From Miltochrista miniata (taxonomy: Eukaryota > Arthropoda > Insecta > Lepidoptera > Erebidae): a DNA stretch of 64,000 nt. The DNA lies in assembly GCA_933228765.1 (NCBI GenBank), contig OW121755.1, positions 26,410,684 to 26,474,683 of the forward strand. Direction: 5' to 3'. Of this stretch, positions 21,896-32,195 are shown one piece after another (position 1 is the first letter of the stretch; each line of letters begins with the position of its first letter). The notes under the pieces are model-generated. The model did no database searches and was not told the origin of the DNA. It saw only the letters and a program-made list of their open reading frames with translations. Both the position numbers and the translations under genes were made by a program.

Positions 21896-21959
21896 ATGTA
21901 TTTTTACCTGACTACAGAAAAGTCAGATGCAAAGATAATGCGTTTATTGTCAGTTCTTC

Positions 21960-22080
21960 TCAGGTGGGTCGCGTTGTGAACTGGTGAAAGAAATTTTGAT
22001 TTATATTCTGGACGATTTACAAGAGCATCTGTATACCTATGCCTATGTGAAATAAATTTCTTTTTCTTTCTTTCTTTCAT
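21960..22080 (+). repeat. LINE 3' tail with CTTT microsatellite
   Basis: Ends TGTGAAATAAATTTCTTTTT followed by CTTTC repeats, a recurrent 3' end of lepidopteran LINEs. The 5' limit is uncertain. Confidence 0.4.
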
Positions 22081-22140
22081 AGCCGACGAATCACATTACG
22101 ATTATATGTATCTACCTATTCAATTTGGCACCCTCTAGGG

Positions 22141-22211
22141 AAAAATTTAAGTCTTCTACATTAAAAAATTTAAGTCTTCTACATTAAAAAATTTAAGTCT
22201 TCTACATTAAA
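22141..22211. repeat. Three tandem copies of a 23-bp unit
   Basis: The unit contains TTTAAGTCTTCTACATT followed by an A-run. It starts at 22146, 22169 and 22192, with no differences seen. A minisatellite directly next to a fragment of the dispersed repeat (AAGTGCGAGTCGGACTCGC at about 22215). Confidence 0.85.
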
Positions 22212-22389
22212 AACCGACCAAGTGCGAGTCGGACTCGCACACATAGGGTTCCGTACAAATTTGGTAGGTAGGTACAGGTGTAGATTATTTTTGGTATGTG
22301 TAAGGTGATATTGTGTATGGTGTAGGTGCACTATAATCCCTGAAATATGTTCATATGGGATGCGGGAATTGACATGACTGTATCAACTA

Positions 22390-22569
22390 CTAGCGGACGT
22401 CACACGGTTTCACTCGCGTAATCCCGTGGGAATACGTGAATAAAATATAGCTTATGTTCACAGCAAAGATGGTAGCTTCCCAACTTTTTTCAAATCGGTC
22501 CAGTAGGTTCGAAGCCTATTCGATGTAAGCAAACAATCAAATCTTTCCTCTTTATAATATTAGTATAGA
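22390..22569 (-). mobile_element. Non-autonomous Helitron (Lep1-like)
   Basis: Left CTAGCGGACGTCACACGG and right TTTATAATATTAGTATAGA are the reversed 3' and 5' ends. Slightly shorter and more diverged than its relatives. Confidence 0.72.
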
Positions 22570-22929
22570 CTAAGATCCAAGTAAGTATTAATTACCTCCG
22601 ACATGATCTAACTAAATACAAACACAATAGCCACGGAGAACGTCTGTAAATATTTCGATAGCCGTTTGTCCCGGACCGAAAACCTAATTACCATCGACCC
22701 GGTAATTAACTCCGTACCGTTTCAGACCGACGCGACCGCTTCACATTAGATGGTAACTGAATAAAAATACAAGTGGCATGGACCATTTGTAATTGCTGAT
22801 ACCTACTGACAGTGACGAAAACTTCTTACTAAAACGGGGAACAAATAATTACGTAGATAAGTATTAAATAAACAGAAAGAAAAAATACGTAGGACAATAT
22901 ATTATACATATAACCTGTGGTAGGACGCC
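22570..22929. other. Non-coding sequence, no recognised feature
   Basis: No supported feature. Confidence 0.4.
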
Positions 22930-23656
22930 TGCGGGCCTAAAAAGGTAACATTGTGTGTTTCATAATATGAAACATACAATTCATATTAGAGATGCGCCGA
23001 ATGTTCGGCCGAATATTCGAATTCGGTACATTCGGCAAGTTTTGGAAACTTCGTATTCGGCCGAATATTCGGTTTATTTGCCGAATAATTACAGAATGAT
23101 GCAATTATTATTAACAAATTAATAATTATTGAATAGGTAGAGATTTTCCCATAACTAACGTCATGATACAGAGATGTTTGATGACGGACAGTAACGTAGC
23201 CATTTAGGTGACTAAGCCAATCTAGCGTCCAAAAAGCTCGAAGTTGCTTCCCAAAATCATTGCCCGGTTTTCACCGCTAGCAGAGCAGACCCACTATTGA
23301 ATCTGTTTAACTCGCAGTCGCAATAAACTCACAAAGTCCTTCATGCTTATAGATCTCGGGACTTCACGCGAAACAAGTTTACTTACATAAATACACTGAC
23401 CGGCCGAAAAAAAGTTCTTGTTTTCCCAACAATATGGTCGAGATGAAATTATAAATTTTATTTATTTTTTATTTAAATAATGAACTGAGTGGAAAAAAAT
23501 TGTTGGAATGAGCTGGCTTAGTTCTAGATAGTGGTCCGAGTCTTTACGCAGTCAGTTCTTTGCTGCTTTTCTTTAAAATACAATATGCACTTCACTTGAT
23601 TTCGTGTCACGCGACATTATCACTAATACGCTACAAAACACGACCGCACTCAACCA

Positions 23657-23839
23657 GAGGGGCAAGTGCGAGTTTTTGCGTGAGCTTGTCGACATTCACG
23701 GCGCACCAATTCGTATGGAATCGAGACCCCGCCACCTAGCTGTAAACGCGGGAACTTGTCTCGATTCCATACAAATTGGTGATAACGCGCTCACCCGTGA
23801 ATGTCGACAGGCGCTCGCCGGAACTCGCACTTGCCCCTC
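23657..23839. repeat. Interrupted foldback inside the hAT element
   Basis: Three successive paired blocks: GAGGGGCAAGTGCGAGTT with its complement at the right end, a TGTCGACATTCACGG block, and an AATTCGTATGGAATCGAGAC-like block. They are separated by a central spacer near 23727-23756. The RNA would fold into a long hairpin. Open frames across it are by-products. Confidence 0.8.
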
Positions 23840-24177
23840 AGTCCAAAACTCTGAACTAATCTAACTCTCTGTGAAAATTAACTGATCTTTTTACATTTCA
23901 CAAATAACATTTACTCACTTCACTCATCTCAATCCAAATTTCTATTTTTAAACTCTTCGTTGGTGGGAAATAAAACTCATTTCATCAAAATGAGCTCGTT
24001 CAGCTCACCATCTCCCGCTGATTATTCTATCGGCGCTAGTCGCCACACATAGAGTGCTGTTGTCATTTTTGAGCTGGTGCTCCTGAGTACCAGCTTTGGC
24101 CGTTCGACTCGGTATAGAGAGAGGATTATTAACGATTCTCTACTTAGGAGCCTTCGCGGCAACTTTGATTTTTTACA

Positions 24178-24224
24178 GTTCGCGTAGTTCTAGAGATCCT
24201 TCAGATCTCTAGAACTACGCGAAC
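24178..24224. repeat. Perfect hairpin, 21-bp arms, 5-bp loop
   Basis: Arms 24178-24198 and 24204-24224 are exact reverse complements around CTTCA. It lies within the hAT element. Confidence 0.85.
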
Positions 24225-24705
24225 CACTAATATAATAGCAACAGAGAGGCGATTCTCTGCATAGATATTTACTGGTTAAATATTTGTGATTAAATGTGAG
24301 ACAACCGACTTCGACTTCGACTGTAAACTTTCTTCACGCTTGCAAGTAGTTCGATTGAAAATCGGCGGCCTGGGGTTGAAGGCTACGCGTCTAGCGCTGA
24401 AAGAATGTCGCCAGCCTCGTCAACTGACCTGTACTAGCCTGTTTACCGCTTTAATTTGAACCGAATAGTTCGACCGAACATTCGGTTCGGTACATTTTAT
24501 ACCGAATATTCGGCCGAATGTTCGAATTCGGTTCAACCCACATTCGGCGCATCTCTAATTCATATAATTTGAATTACAAAGCATTCAGAACTTACATATC
24601 ATTTTATGTTTCATAATATGAAACACACAATGTTGCCTTTTTAGGCCCTCAGTACAGCAAACACGATTATTTGCAGTTTTATTTGGAACGGAATTTGCCT
24701 GCATC

Positions 24706-25187
24706 AGTCAAAAAGCCGGCCGCGATTCGGTCTCGCGTACAGAGGGTTCCGTAACAAAAAACGATCAAACATCAAGTTTGTAGTATGAGAGGAGAGCCAT
24801 TTCATTGAATATATTTAATGAAAATTATACAGCTCGATGTTCTGTGAGCATTTCAAGCGTCTACTTGTTGCCGTTATTAATTTAATATAAAAATAAAATA
24901 GCAAAAAAATAACTTTGTTGTATGGGAGCCCCCTCAAATATTACTGTTTTTCTGTTTTTAGTAATTTGTTGCTATAGAGGCAACAGAAACACATAATATG
25001 TAACAATTTCAGCTCTCTAGCCATCACCGTTCATGAGATACAGCCTCGTGGCGTACAGACAGACAGACGGACGGTGAAGTCTAATGAATAGGGTCCCCTT
25101 TGGGACAAAAGGTCTCACTAGCTCCGTCGCGGAACTACTGCCGCGGGAATGAAGGTTGGTTGGATGGATGGTTACGGAACCCTAAAA
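24706..25187 (+). repeat. Diverged dispersed repeat
   Basis: Runs from AAAAAGCCGGCCGCGATTCG and CAGAGGGTTCCGTAAC to GGTTACGGAACCCTAAAAAT, with a CAGACAGACAGACGGACGG tract. It is related in its ends to the repeat at 12588-13204 but has a different interior. No ORF. Confidence 0.55.
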
Positions 25188-25454
25188 ATGAATGTTAATA
25201 AAGCATATTGTTTTGAAATACTTAAGTAAGTATCTCTTTATTTGGCTCGGGAACGGCTGAACCTATTAAGATGAGACTCTCACTAATAAAATTGCTGCGA
25301 AAGCTGCCATTTACAATGAAATTAGGGATCCATGAAACCCTTTCGACCATTATCATAGGCAGTGATAAGGTATGTGTGCTTAAGTCTGTATGAATTTGGT
25401 AGGTACCTATAGCTTCCATGACGTACTTATTTCCGCAAGTAAACAAGAAGCCGT

Positions 25455-25660
25455 GAGACGGTCTCACCCGACTGCCCCTCGTTTATTGTGAAAGTGAAAG
25501 TTCAATCCGATTAACGTTGTCATTTTTGTTTTATTTCAAACTTTGAACAGATTATCCACGTAACCTAGTGACGTAATTTAATGCAACGGAGTCACAGACT
25601 ACAGACACAAGTCTCGCCATAAGCCCCTCTGCAATCTAGTTTATAGAGGCTAAAATAAAA
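25455..25660 (+). repeat. Dispersed repeat pair, copy 1
   Basis: About 200 bp shared in direct orientation with 31995-32195 (GTCATTTTTGTTTTATTT; CTCGCCATAAGCCCCTCTGC). The class is unknown. Confidence 0.6.
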
Positions 25661-25744
25661 AAAATGTTTACAGAAAAAAATGATAAAACCTTATTTGTCT
25701 AATTATAATTTATGAATCAGTATGAGATAACTACAATACAAAGT

Positions 25745-26049
25745 GAACAGGAAATATAAGCGCGGCAGCAGCGCGCCGCGCCGCATCGCATTTTACCCGA
25801 ACATTATACCTGATGTAGGTAGGCTTTCGATCATTTCAAATTGAATTTATATCGCACACCAGAGAGAGAAGGCGAGCCGCGTTGTCCGCGCCGCACCGCA
25901 CCGCACTAGTGGAAGGGGAACTATTGCGTCAGAAATCGTTTGCGATGCGATGCGGCGCGGACCCCTTCCCCCTTCCCCGTCCGTCCGACCTCAGTCTACG
26001 TGATCTACGTCTAAACGGCGCATTTAACTGACGTGCAGCGTTACCTGAG
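25745..26049 (+). promoter_or_regulatory. GC-rich promoter and possible untranslated first exon of the MADF-BESS gene
   Basis: A strongly CpG-rich island (GCGCCGCGCCGCATCGCA and similar) in otherwise AT-rich DNA, just upstream of the MADF coding exon. A donor-like CTGAG|GTAAAA at 26049/26050 and an acceptor TTTGTTTTAG at 26307-26316 would remove a 267-bp intron and place an untranslated exon here. The promoter role is inference from position and composition. Confidence 0.45.
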
Positions 26050-26111
26050 GTAAAACTACATCAACTTGGTATGATTATTATTTATTTTACTCTGTTTTAG
26101 GGCGCTTTTAG

Positions 26112-26249
26112 TGTCATGCGTGTTTTCGCCCGCATGCTGGCCGGGCCCGCATTACCGTACCGTCTCACCCGCGTTCCGCGTGCTTGAGGCGTGCATGATA
26201 ATGAAAACATGGCCGCCCGTATCGCATGCGCGCGAACACACGCATGACA
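26112..26249. repeat. GC-rich inverted repeat in the putative 5' intron
   Basis: The 26-bp arms 26112-26137 (TGTCATGCGTGTTTTCGCCC...) and 26224-26249 are reverse complements with two differences seen. The 86-bp centre is GC-rich. It could be a small MITE or a structured RNA/DNA element in the 5' intron of the MADF gene. Confidence 0.7.
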
Positions 26250-26342
26250 TTAAAAACGCTGTTACTTTGCTATTCATAAGCCATTTTTGCATAAATGCAT
26301 TGTGTTTTTGTTTTAGATTGGGCGCTAAGAAGTTTGTGCGGA

Positions 26343-29300
26343 ATGGATAACGAACTATTAATTTCTTTGGTTGAGAGGCATCAGGAATTGTACGACCCAA
26401 AACACATACATTACTATGACGATGTTCACAGAAGGAATAAGATTTGGAAGGAAATAGGAAAGGCTATGCAACGACCTGGTAAGATACTTCATTTATAATA
26501 TAACTAGCTGTTCCTCGCGGCTTCGTTCACGTAGAAGTCGTTATCGCGTAAAATCAATACCCTCTTTTTGCGTAGTCGGTTAAAAAGTAGACTATGGCCT
26601 TTCCAGGGACTCAAACTATCTCTATACGAAATTACATCTAAATCGGTTTAGCGGTTTAGGCGTGAAAGCGTAACAGACAGACAGACAGTTACTTTCGCAT
26701 TTATAATATTAGTAGGGAGTAGGGATGTCTCTCGTATCATATTCTTTTCTAGCTAAGATACCAGCCCCCTTTCTTTTTTTTTTACGTGAGGGAAAATCCT
26801 CATAGGATGCTATGCCGGACTCTTACCGACTAAAAAACCTCACGTAACGCCCTACAGCCTGTGGTTGGGAGCCCCGGGTAAGCCCTCGGAAGGATGTCCC
26901 GGGACTCCCAACACATATACCAGCCCCCTTGGACACAAACTCGTGATCCCGTCGCAGCGCGCGTGTCGTACGCTGGCGATGAGCTTGGGCGCTTGGGTGT
27001 GATTGGTCGATACATTATATCCTTTCCTTTGCGATTTATGCTTATGCCACTTGCCTAAGAAGGCTGGTCACACTGGTCCAACATTCAGTGGCACTTTAAA
27101 CATTTGGTAAACCTAACGTTATTTTATTTCCAAGAAACATAGATGGATATCCATCCAAGTAGCCTATGTCCTCCCCAGGAACTCAAACTATCTCTATACG
27201 AAATTTCATCTAAATCGATGCAGCGGTTTAGGCGTGAAAACTTAACAGACAGACAGCTACTTTCGCAACATTATAATATTAGTAGGGAAGGGATTATGAT
27301 AACAGTGATAACACTGGTATCTGCGCAATATCAAAATAAAAGAAAACTAACAAAAATCGTAAGAAAGCGCTAGAGATTATGACTGTACCTTAGTTTTATA
27401 GCGAACCATCGCCCAAAAGCAGACAAAGGTCTGTTCAGGTACTAACGGCGCCTTAAAGTCGACTTTAGTAGGTACCTGAGTCATACACCGACGCTTGCAG
27501 AATATGTACTTGGATACGCATTAGGCGAGCTAAAAATCGTTAATTCCGATTTCGTCCACTTTTTAGGGGTCTGTAGTAAACAAGGAACCCTATTAGTTTC
27601 ATCATTACCATCTATATGTCTGTCTCCCGCAGTTTAACTCAGTAGTAATTATGTGATATGTCTATACCAATATTATAAAGAGGAAAGATTTTTTGTTTGT
27701 TTGTTTGTAACGAATAGGCTCCGGAACTACTGGACCGATTATAAAATTATTTCACTGTTGGAAAGCTACACTCTTTGCGGTGAACATAGGCTATATTTTA
27801 TTCCCGTATTCCCACGGAAACGGGAACTACGCGGGTAAAACCGCGTGACGTCCGCTAGTTTTTAAATATATTTTTAGAATAAATATTTACGGACATTTCA
27901 CACAACGCTATCTGATCCCAAATATTGTTATTGGTAAACTATATGACGCTCGCGGCTCCACACACGTGGAGTTCGGTTCTCATTAGGTACCGCATTCCCC
28001 ATTTTGAAGAACCTCATACTGTGGAGTACGGACGTTTAGAAAAACCGAAGCAGGGAGGTCATTCCAAAAGCTAAGCGTGCGTGGGAGAAAGCCCCTATCG
28101 GATGTTACCGTGCTGGGACGCTCCGGACGCAATGAATGAGAATGAAAACTCGGTCTGTGGCGAGCGGTGCGGTGATAGAACTTAGCCGTGGGCATCATGT
28201 CAAACTATTCTTCAGAGCACAAACCATTGTATAGGCACAAGGAGAGTAGCCTAGTGTTATTCAGACTATCTACCCATATACCTTCAGCTAATTCAATCGT
28301 TAGAGCGATAAAGGCATAAAAAAAATGATTATAATCAAAGCAATATGGCATATTGCTATCAACTGCTAAGCAAATCCCCCTGACAAATATCTTTTTACGC
28401 TTTTTTAAGATTGTTAGGCAATTAATTTTCATAAAATAATAATGAAGTACTGTGAAAATTGATGTGTGCCAAATTAGAACGAGATTGGACCAAGTAACCA
28501 CGTCGTACCATGCAACCCTTTTCCATACCCTTTAAGCAGAATTTACAAAATTGTTTTAGTGCACACCTACGTCACATAAAAGTATTTGTACAAAATTTCA
28601 AGATTCTAGACCCAGAACAGAGTTTTGGCCTGCGCGTTGATCGTCAGTCAGTCTGTTTTCGCTTTTATGTATAAAGAGCTGACCTAAAGTGGGGTTTTGC
28701 AACTACTTGGCATGAGGTATTTTCGAATAGGTCTTTAAAAATATAATTTTTAAACCAAAGCTCTTCAGTAATTCTGACCATTTTCTTACAGGTTTAGATT
28801 GTAAAGAGAGGTGGACACGGATAAGAGAAAATTACAGACGTGCCTTAAAGTTGAGGCAAAACAAAAGTTCCGGTAAAAACTTCAAAGATCCAAAGTATAA
28901 CAAGATATTATCATTTATAAACCCATATTTAGATTTAGAACTTGACACAGATTCAAATATGCCAGACGAAGATTCTGCTATTAATACAGATGACGATAAT
29001 TTTACTGAAACTTCTAAAGGGGACGAACGGGAATACACGAATGTATCGACTCGATCCAAACCAGTCGCAAAGAAGAAAAGCAGTCAGTACAAAATACATA
29101 TCAGACCAAGACCTAAACAAAATGTTGTTGAGAGTACACCTAATCACTCTTTGTTCCAAGAACGGGTTAATGTCAAAAATAGCTCTAACTCAAACAAAGA
29201 TATGGACCCAGTAGTTGCTTTCTTCCAAAATTTAGGACAGACAGTAAAATCGTTTCCAGAACACATTCAAGTACGCGTCAAGCGAGAAGTTTTCAAAATT

Positions 29301-29492
29301 GTAAACAAGGCTGAAGAAGAAGTCTGCATGATGAAAAGTAAGACCAATCCTGGCGATCAACCCCTAATGTCTTTGATTGACAGCCTATCAACTACTTCAC
29401 ATAATGTTCCTATCTTTGCTGACTGTAGCGTAGTGTCAAATAGAACCAAGATAGAAGATCCACAAGATACCGAAAACTCAATGAGCGAGTAG
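26343..29492 (+). CDS. MADF-BESS domain protein (probable DNA-binding transcription factor), two coding exons
   Basis: Exons 26343-26478 and 28792-29492, joined at CCTG|GTAAGA and TTCTTACAG|GTTTAG in matching phase 1, give 278 residues. The MADF domain spans about residues 4-95: LLISLVERHQELYD and IWKEIGKAM from exon 1, then CKERWTRIRENYRRAL from exon 2, with the conserved tryptophans. An acidic, serine-rich linker follows. A BESS motif lies at about 183-220 (DPVVAFFQNLGQTVKSFP ... KREVFKIV). In this family MADF binds DNA and BESS mediates protein contacts; nuclear action is expected. The start is the first ATG after an acceptor at 26315-26316; an in-frame ATG at 26295 exists only if that intron is retained. 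AATAAA lies at 29497, five bases after the stop. Confidence 0.88.
26504..26719 (-). mobile_element. Helitron-like element in the MADF intron
   Basis: Left CTAGCTGTTCCTCGCGGCTT, interior CTCAAACTATCTCTATACGA, right TTATAATATTAGTAGGGAG: reversed Helitron ends of a third subfamily, starting 25 bp into the intron. A truncated relative lies at 27160-27291. Confidence 0.62.
26773..26916 (-). mobile_element. 5'-truncated R1-clade LINE copy with target duplication
   Basis: 144 bp of the LINE 3' end flanked by a perfect 14-bp duplication ATACCAGCCCCCTT (26759-26772 and 26917-26930). It is close in sequence to the long copy, so probably young. Lies in the MADF intron, antisense to the gene. Confidence 0.88.
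27160..27291 (-). mobile_element. Truncated Helitron-like fragment
   Basis: Shares CTCAAACTATCTCTATACGA, GCGGTTTAGGCGTGAAAAC and TTATAATATTAGTAGGGAA with the element at 26504-26719, but lacks the CTAG end. It lies in the MADF intron. Confidence 0.55.
27661..27858 (+). mobile_element. Non-autonomous Helitron (Lep1-like) in the MADF intron
   Basis: Starts TCTATACCAATATTATAAAG and ends GTGACGTCCGCTAG before T, with an ACGCGG/CCGCGT hairpin. Full length, sense to the gene. Confidence 0.8.
27983..28198 (-). pseudogene. LINE reverse-transcriptase C-terminal fragment
   Basis: The minus-strand frame of 71 residues contains SDRGFLPRTLSFWNDLPASV, the standard end of many insect LINE ORF2 proteins, and then a degraded tail like that at 16942-17373. 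Only the last part of the protein is present. It sits in the MADF intron, antisense. Confidence 0.65.
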
Positions 29493-29514
29493 GCCTAATA
29501 AAAGTATTTTTGTG

Positions 29515-29745
29515 TTGTTACTTCAATAATGTTTAAAATTAATAGATTTGAGTGTAATTCTTTTTTCATTTTACAATCATTGACTTACGCTGAAGATATC
29601 CTCCATCGGACCTTACTGTATGTGTAAAAGTGTTGTTTATTCAACAATGTTTAAAATAAATAGATTTGAGTGTAATTTTTTTTTTCATTTTACAAACATT
29701 GACATACGCTGAAGATATCCTCCATCGGACCTTACTGTAAGTTCA
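29515..29745. repeat. Tandem duplication just after the MADF gene
   Basis: Two copies (about 29515-29632 and 29633-29745, period about 118 bp) share TAGATTTGAGTGTAATT and GCTGAAGATATCCTCCATCG. They begin about 20 bp after the stop codon, so both copies may lie in the 3' untranslated or termination region. The second contains another AATAAA. Confidence 0.85.
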
Positions 29746-29842
29746 AAGGTCTGCGGCGAGCGAGTTGTGGGACATAATTTCAAAAAAATCCCTCAGAGCA
29801 AAAGCTCCTATCATACATCCATTCATGCATATTATTACTACC

Positions 29843-30039
29843 CGTTCGCTCTAAGTTTGCGGCTGGTGTAGAGGCGTATACCCGAATTTTTAATTAGACG
29901 AAGTAAATTGACAATAGCTAATATTACTTCGTTATAGAAAATAAGCAACATTGTATTGACATTAGTTGCTGTCAATTTACTTCGTCTAATTAAAAATTCG
30001 ACTTTAGTATGGAGCCGAGCGGCAAACTTAGAGCGAACG
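29843..30039. mobile_element. Foldback MITE, about 197 bp
   Basis: Outer arms CGTTCGCTCTAAGTTTGC and reverse complement, then a second paired block CGAATTTTTAATTAGACGAA ... with a further TAAATTGAC, around a centre of about 70 bp. The whole unit is close to one large hairpin. Target duplication not clear. No coding. Confidence 0.78.
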
Positions 30040-31013
30040 AGCAGTATGTAGGTATTTTCAGCTAATCGTGCCATCTTAGACACCGACGCCTATCACACCT
30101 ATATTTTCTAATAGTCTTGTTGGTTCCCCACCGGTTGCAGTGTAACAAATGCATTCAAGTTAAAATTACTAGTTATAAACCAACCACAACAAACTGATGA
30201 AAATTAACTGAAATTTGAATTGGTAGAGAGGCTAACTGCGGTAGGTTAGGCACTCAAACTCGTGTAATTGTTTAAGTTTCCGCTGTTTGAACGCCCGTTA
30301 GAGCACTTTACCATACGATGACGTTATAATTGTCCTCTATATGGAGAGGAAACTTTGTCGGTCTGTTCGAGCTTGAGTAAATTCCCCGACTATTGATAAT
30401 CTTCACTAAGTTAATTATTATAGATCGACTATGTTTGCGTTATAGACATTCAAAGTAAGATTCTAGATAATTGGACTCCTTACTTCTAAGAGTCTGAGAC
30501 TAAAATGACATTCCTTCTCTACTGAAAATAGCATTCCTACAGACAGACATAGTTGTATTTTTGTCCCTGTTATATGTATTTTTAACCCTCTGGTACTGAA
30601 GTACAACTATGTAGTTTAACTTTAGCTGTAGCGTTTGTACAACCAGTTGTACTAGTCATCAGGCAACCTTATTGAAGGGTTATTTGTACATTAATAGGTG
30701 CTAAGTTTAGTACTTTAGCGTTTTCGAATAACACATAAACACTTCAACTTAATATATAAACTACCAATGTTCTGGTACTAGCAGCCAGTACCAATGATTT
30801 GGCGTACCCTCCGTAACACTATAGAATATATTATATAATCTGTGGTAACACTGAAACAACCGTAGTGTATGTTAACACTGCGTAAAAATCGTTTAACAAA
30901 CACTGTGTCAAAGGGGCGAAGACACAGAAAACCAATTTGTATCTTAGTATTATAGTATTATAGTTACGAGCCCTTCGAAATAATCAAAATGTTATATCTT
31001 ACTACATAGATAC
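30040..31013. other. Non-coding sequence, no recognised feature
   Basis: About 1 kb without a supported gene or repeat. Confidence 0.4.
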
Positions 31014-31388
31014 ATACATACATATGGTCACGCCTTTATCTCCGAAGGGGTAGGCAGAGGCATATTATATGCCCACATTTCACCTTTTGTATAATTTGTC
31101 CCACGTAATAGGTGGTGAGCCGTATTGCCGTGTTTAAATGGACAGGCGCAGGTTGTGACTGCCTGCTGCTGAAATAAAGCCTTCAACTTAGCTTAACGAC
31201 TGCCATTTTACTGCACTGGCAACCGGGACCAACGGCTTAACGTGCCTTCCGAAGCACGGAAACGCTCAAATAAATGTCACAAAGTGATCACATGGATGTT
31301 CATCCATCCATGGACCGGCCATAGTGAAAGTTGCTTACTGCAGTGATCGTTTACAAAACAACTGAGTCCGCGGGGCCACGAGCGCTTC
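31014..31388 (-). mobile_element. 5S-rRNA-derived SINE, tail B subtype
   Basis: The right edge GGGGCCACGAGCGCTTC is the 5' end. GTTGCTTACTGCAGTGATCG is the reversed 5S-like box A region. The left part (GGTCACGCCTTTATC; CCCACGTAATAGGTGGTGAG) is tail B, with an (ATAC)n-like end. Same head as the tail A subtype, different 3' end. Confidence 0.72.
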
Positions 31389-31924
31389 ATTTTATCTTAC
31401 TAATAAAGTATAATAGACATTATACAACGAAACAATGAAGATAAAACTGTTTACACATTTTTTCAACATGTGAAAATCCCCGCGAATGTAAACATCAACT
31501 CCCAATCTGTATTTCACCCTAAAGCCAAGTTTAATAAACCTTCCATTACGTTGAAAAGAAAAATAGCTGTAAATATACATCACGAGAGACGTTCGCGCAC
31601 TTATTTTAATCGTATCGTGAATAAATCAGAAGCTCTCGGCGAAAGCCATTTGCGCCGCAAACATCTGGATTGCTGAAGCAAATAGCTGTTGTGACATGTG
31701 TCCAAACAACTTGCTAAAATGTTTAACTTTGAATTGAAGTGACTTTTAAATGTGAATAAAAGGCAATGATATCGTATAACGTACCTTTATACCGGTAGAT
31801 AGAGGTGAATGAAATTCAGTTTATGTGACAAAGGATGGCACTCGTAATTGAGAATTGCCAAATGCCGTGTAAAATAAAAAGAAAATGTGGAAAAACAGTC
31901 TCCGGTCTTCAAAATATAACAAAG
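31389..31924. other. Non-coding sequence, no recognised feature
   Basis: Overlapping short frames on both strands at 31392-31676 show no domain. Confidence 0.4.
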
Positions 31925-31986
31925 ACTGACGATTAGAAACAAGAAAGCCTTGAGATCTCAAGGCTTTCTTGTTTCTAATCGTCAGT
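31925..31986. repeat. Perfect 62-bp palindrome with no loop
   Basis: The centre lies between 31955 and 31956 (GAGATCTC). Each 31-bp arm is the exact reverse complement of the other, starting ACTGACGATTAGAAACAAG. No flanking element ends seen. It lies immediately left of the dispersed repeat at 31995-32195. Confidence 0.93.
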
Positions 31987-31994
31987 TCTCGCCA

Positions 31995-32195
31995 GACTGC
32001 CCCTTTCTAACACGTTTACTGTGAACGTGAAAGTTTAATCCGATTGACGGTGTCATTTTTGTTTTATTTAAAACTTTGAACAGATGATCCACGTGATCTG
32101 GTGACGTAGTTTAATGCAACAGAGCAACAGACTATAGACAAAGTCTCGCCATAAGCCCCTCTGCACTCTATTTTATAGAGAGGAGCTAAAATGGG
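31995..32195 (+). repeat. Dispersed repeat pair, copy 2
   Basis: Direct-orientation relative of 25455-25660. Both copies end near TTTTATAGAG and GCTAAAAT. Confidence 0.6.

Larger units (their letters stand above)
22987..24557. mobile_element. Non-autonomous hAT-type element, 1571 bp
   Basis: Ends TAGAGATGCGCCGAATGT / reverse complement, flanked by a perfect 8-bp duplication ATTCATAT (22979-22986 and 24558-24565). This is the hAT target-site length. Both subterminal regions are packed with CCGAATATTCGG-like motifs, typical of transposase-binding arrays. There is no transposase ORF; the interior instead carries two foldbacks (23657-23839 and 24178-24224). Confidence 0.85.
22930..24650. mobile_element. 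MITE split by a nested hAT element
   Basis: Outer arms GGGCCTAAAAAGG ... TTGTGTGTTTCATAATATG (about 22933-22975) and its reverse complement (about 24605-24648) form an inverted repeat of about 43 bp. Removing the nested element (22987-24557) and one target copy leaves a short MITE of about 140 bp. Its own target duplication is not clear. Confidence 0.72.

Noticed and set aside
22141..22211. CRISPR-like array (three 23-bp repeats)
   Set aside because: The repeats are contiguous with no spacers, in an animal genome; it is a minisatellite.
23604..23864. 86-codon frame in the hAT element as a transposase remnant
   Set aside because: It is generated by the two arms of the foldback and contains no hAT motif.
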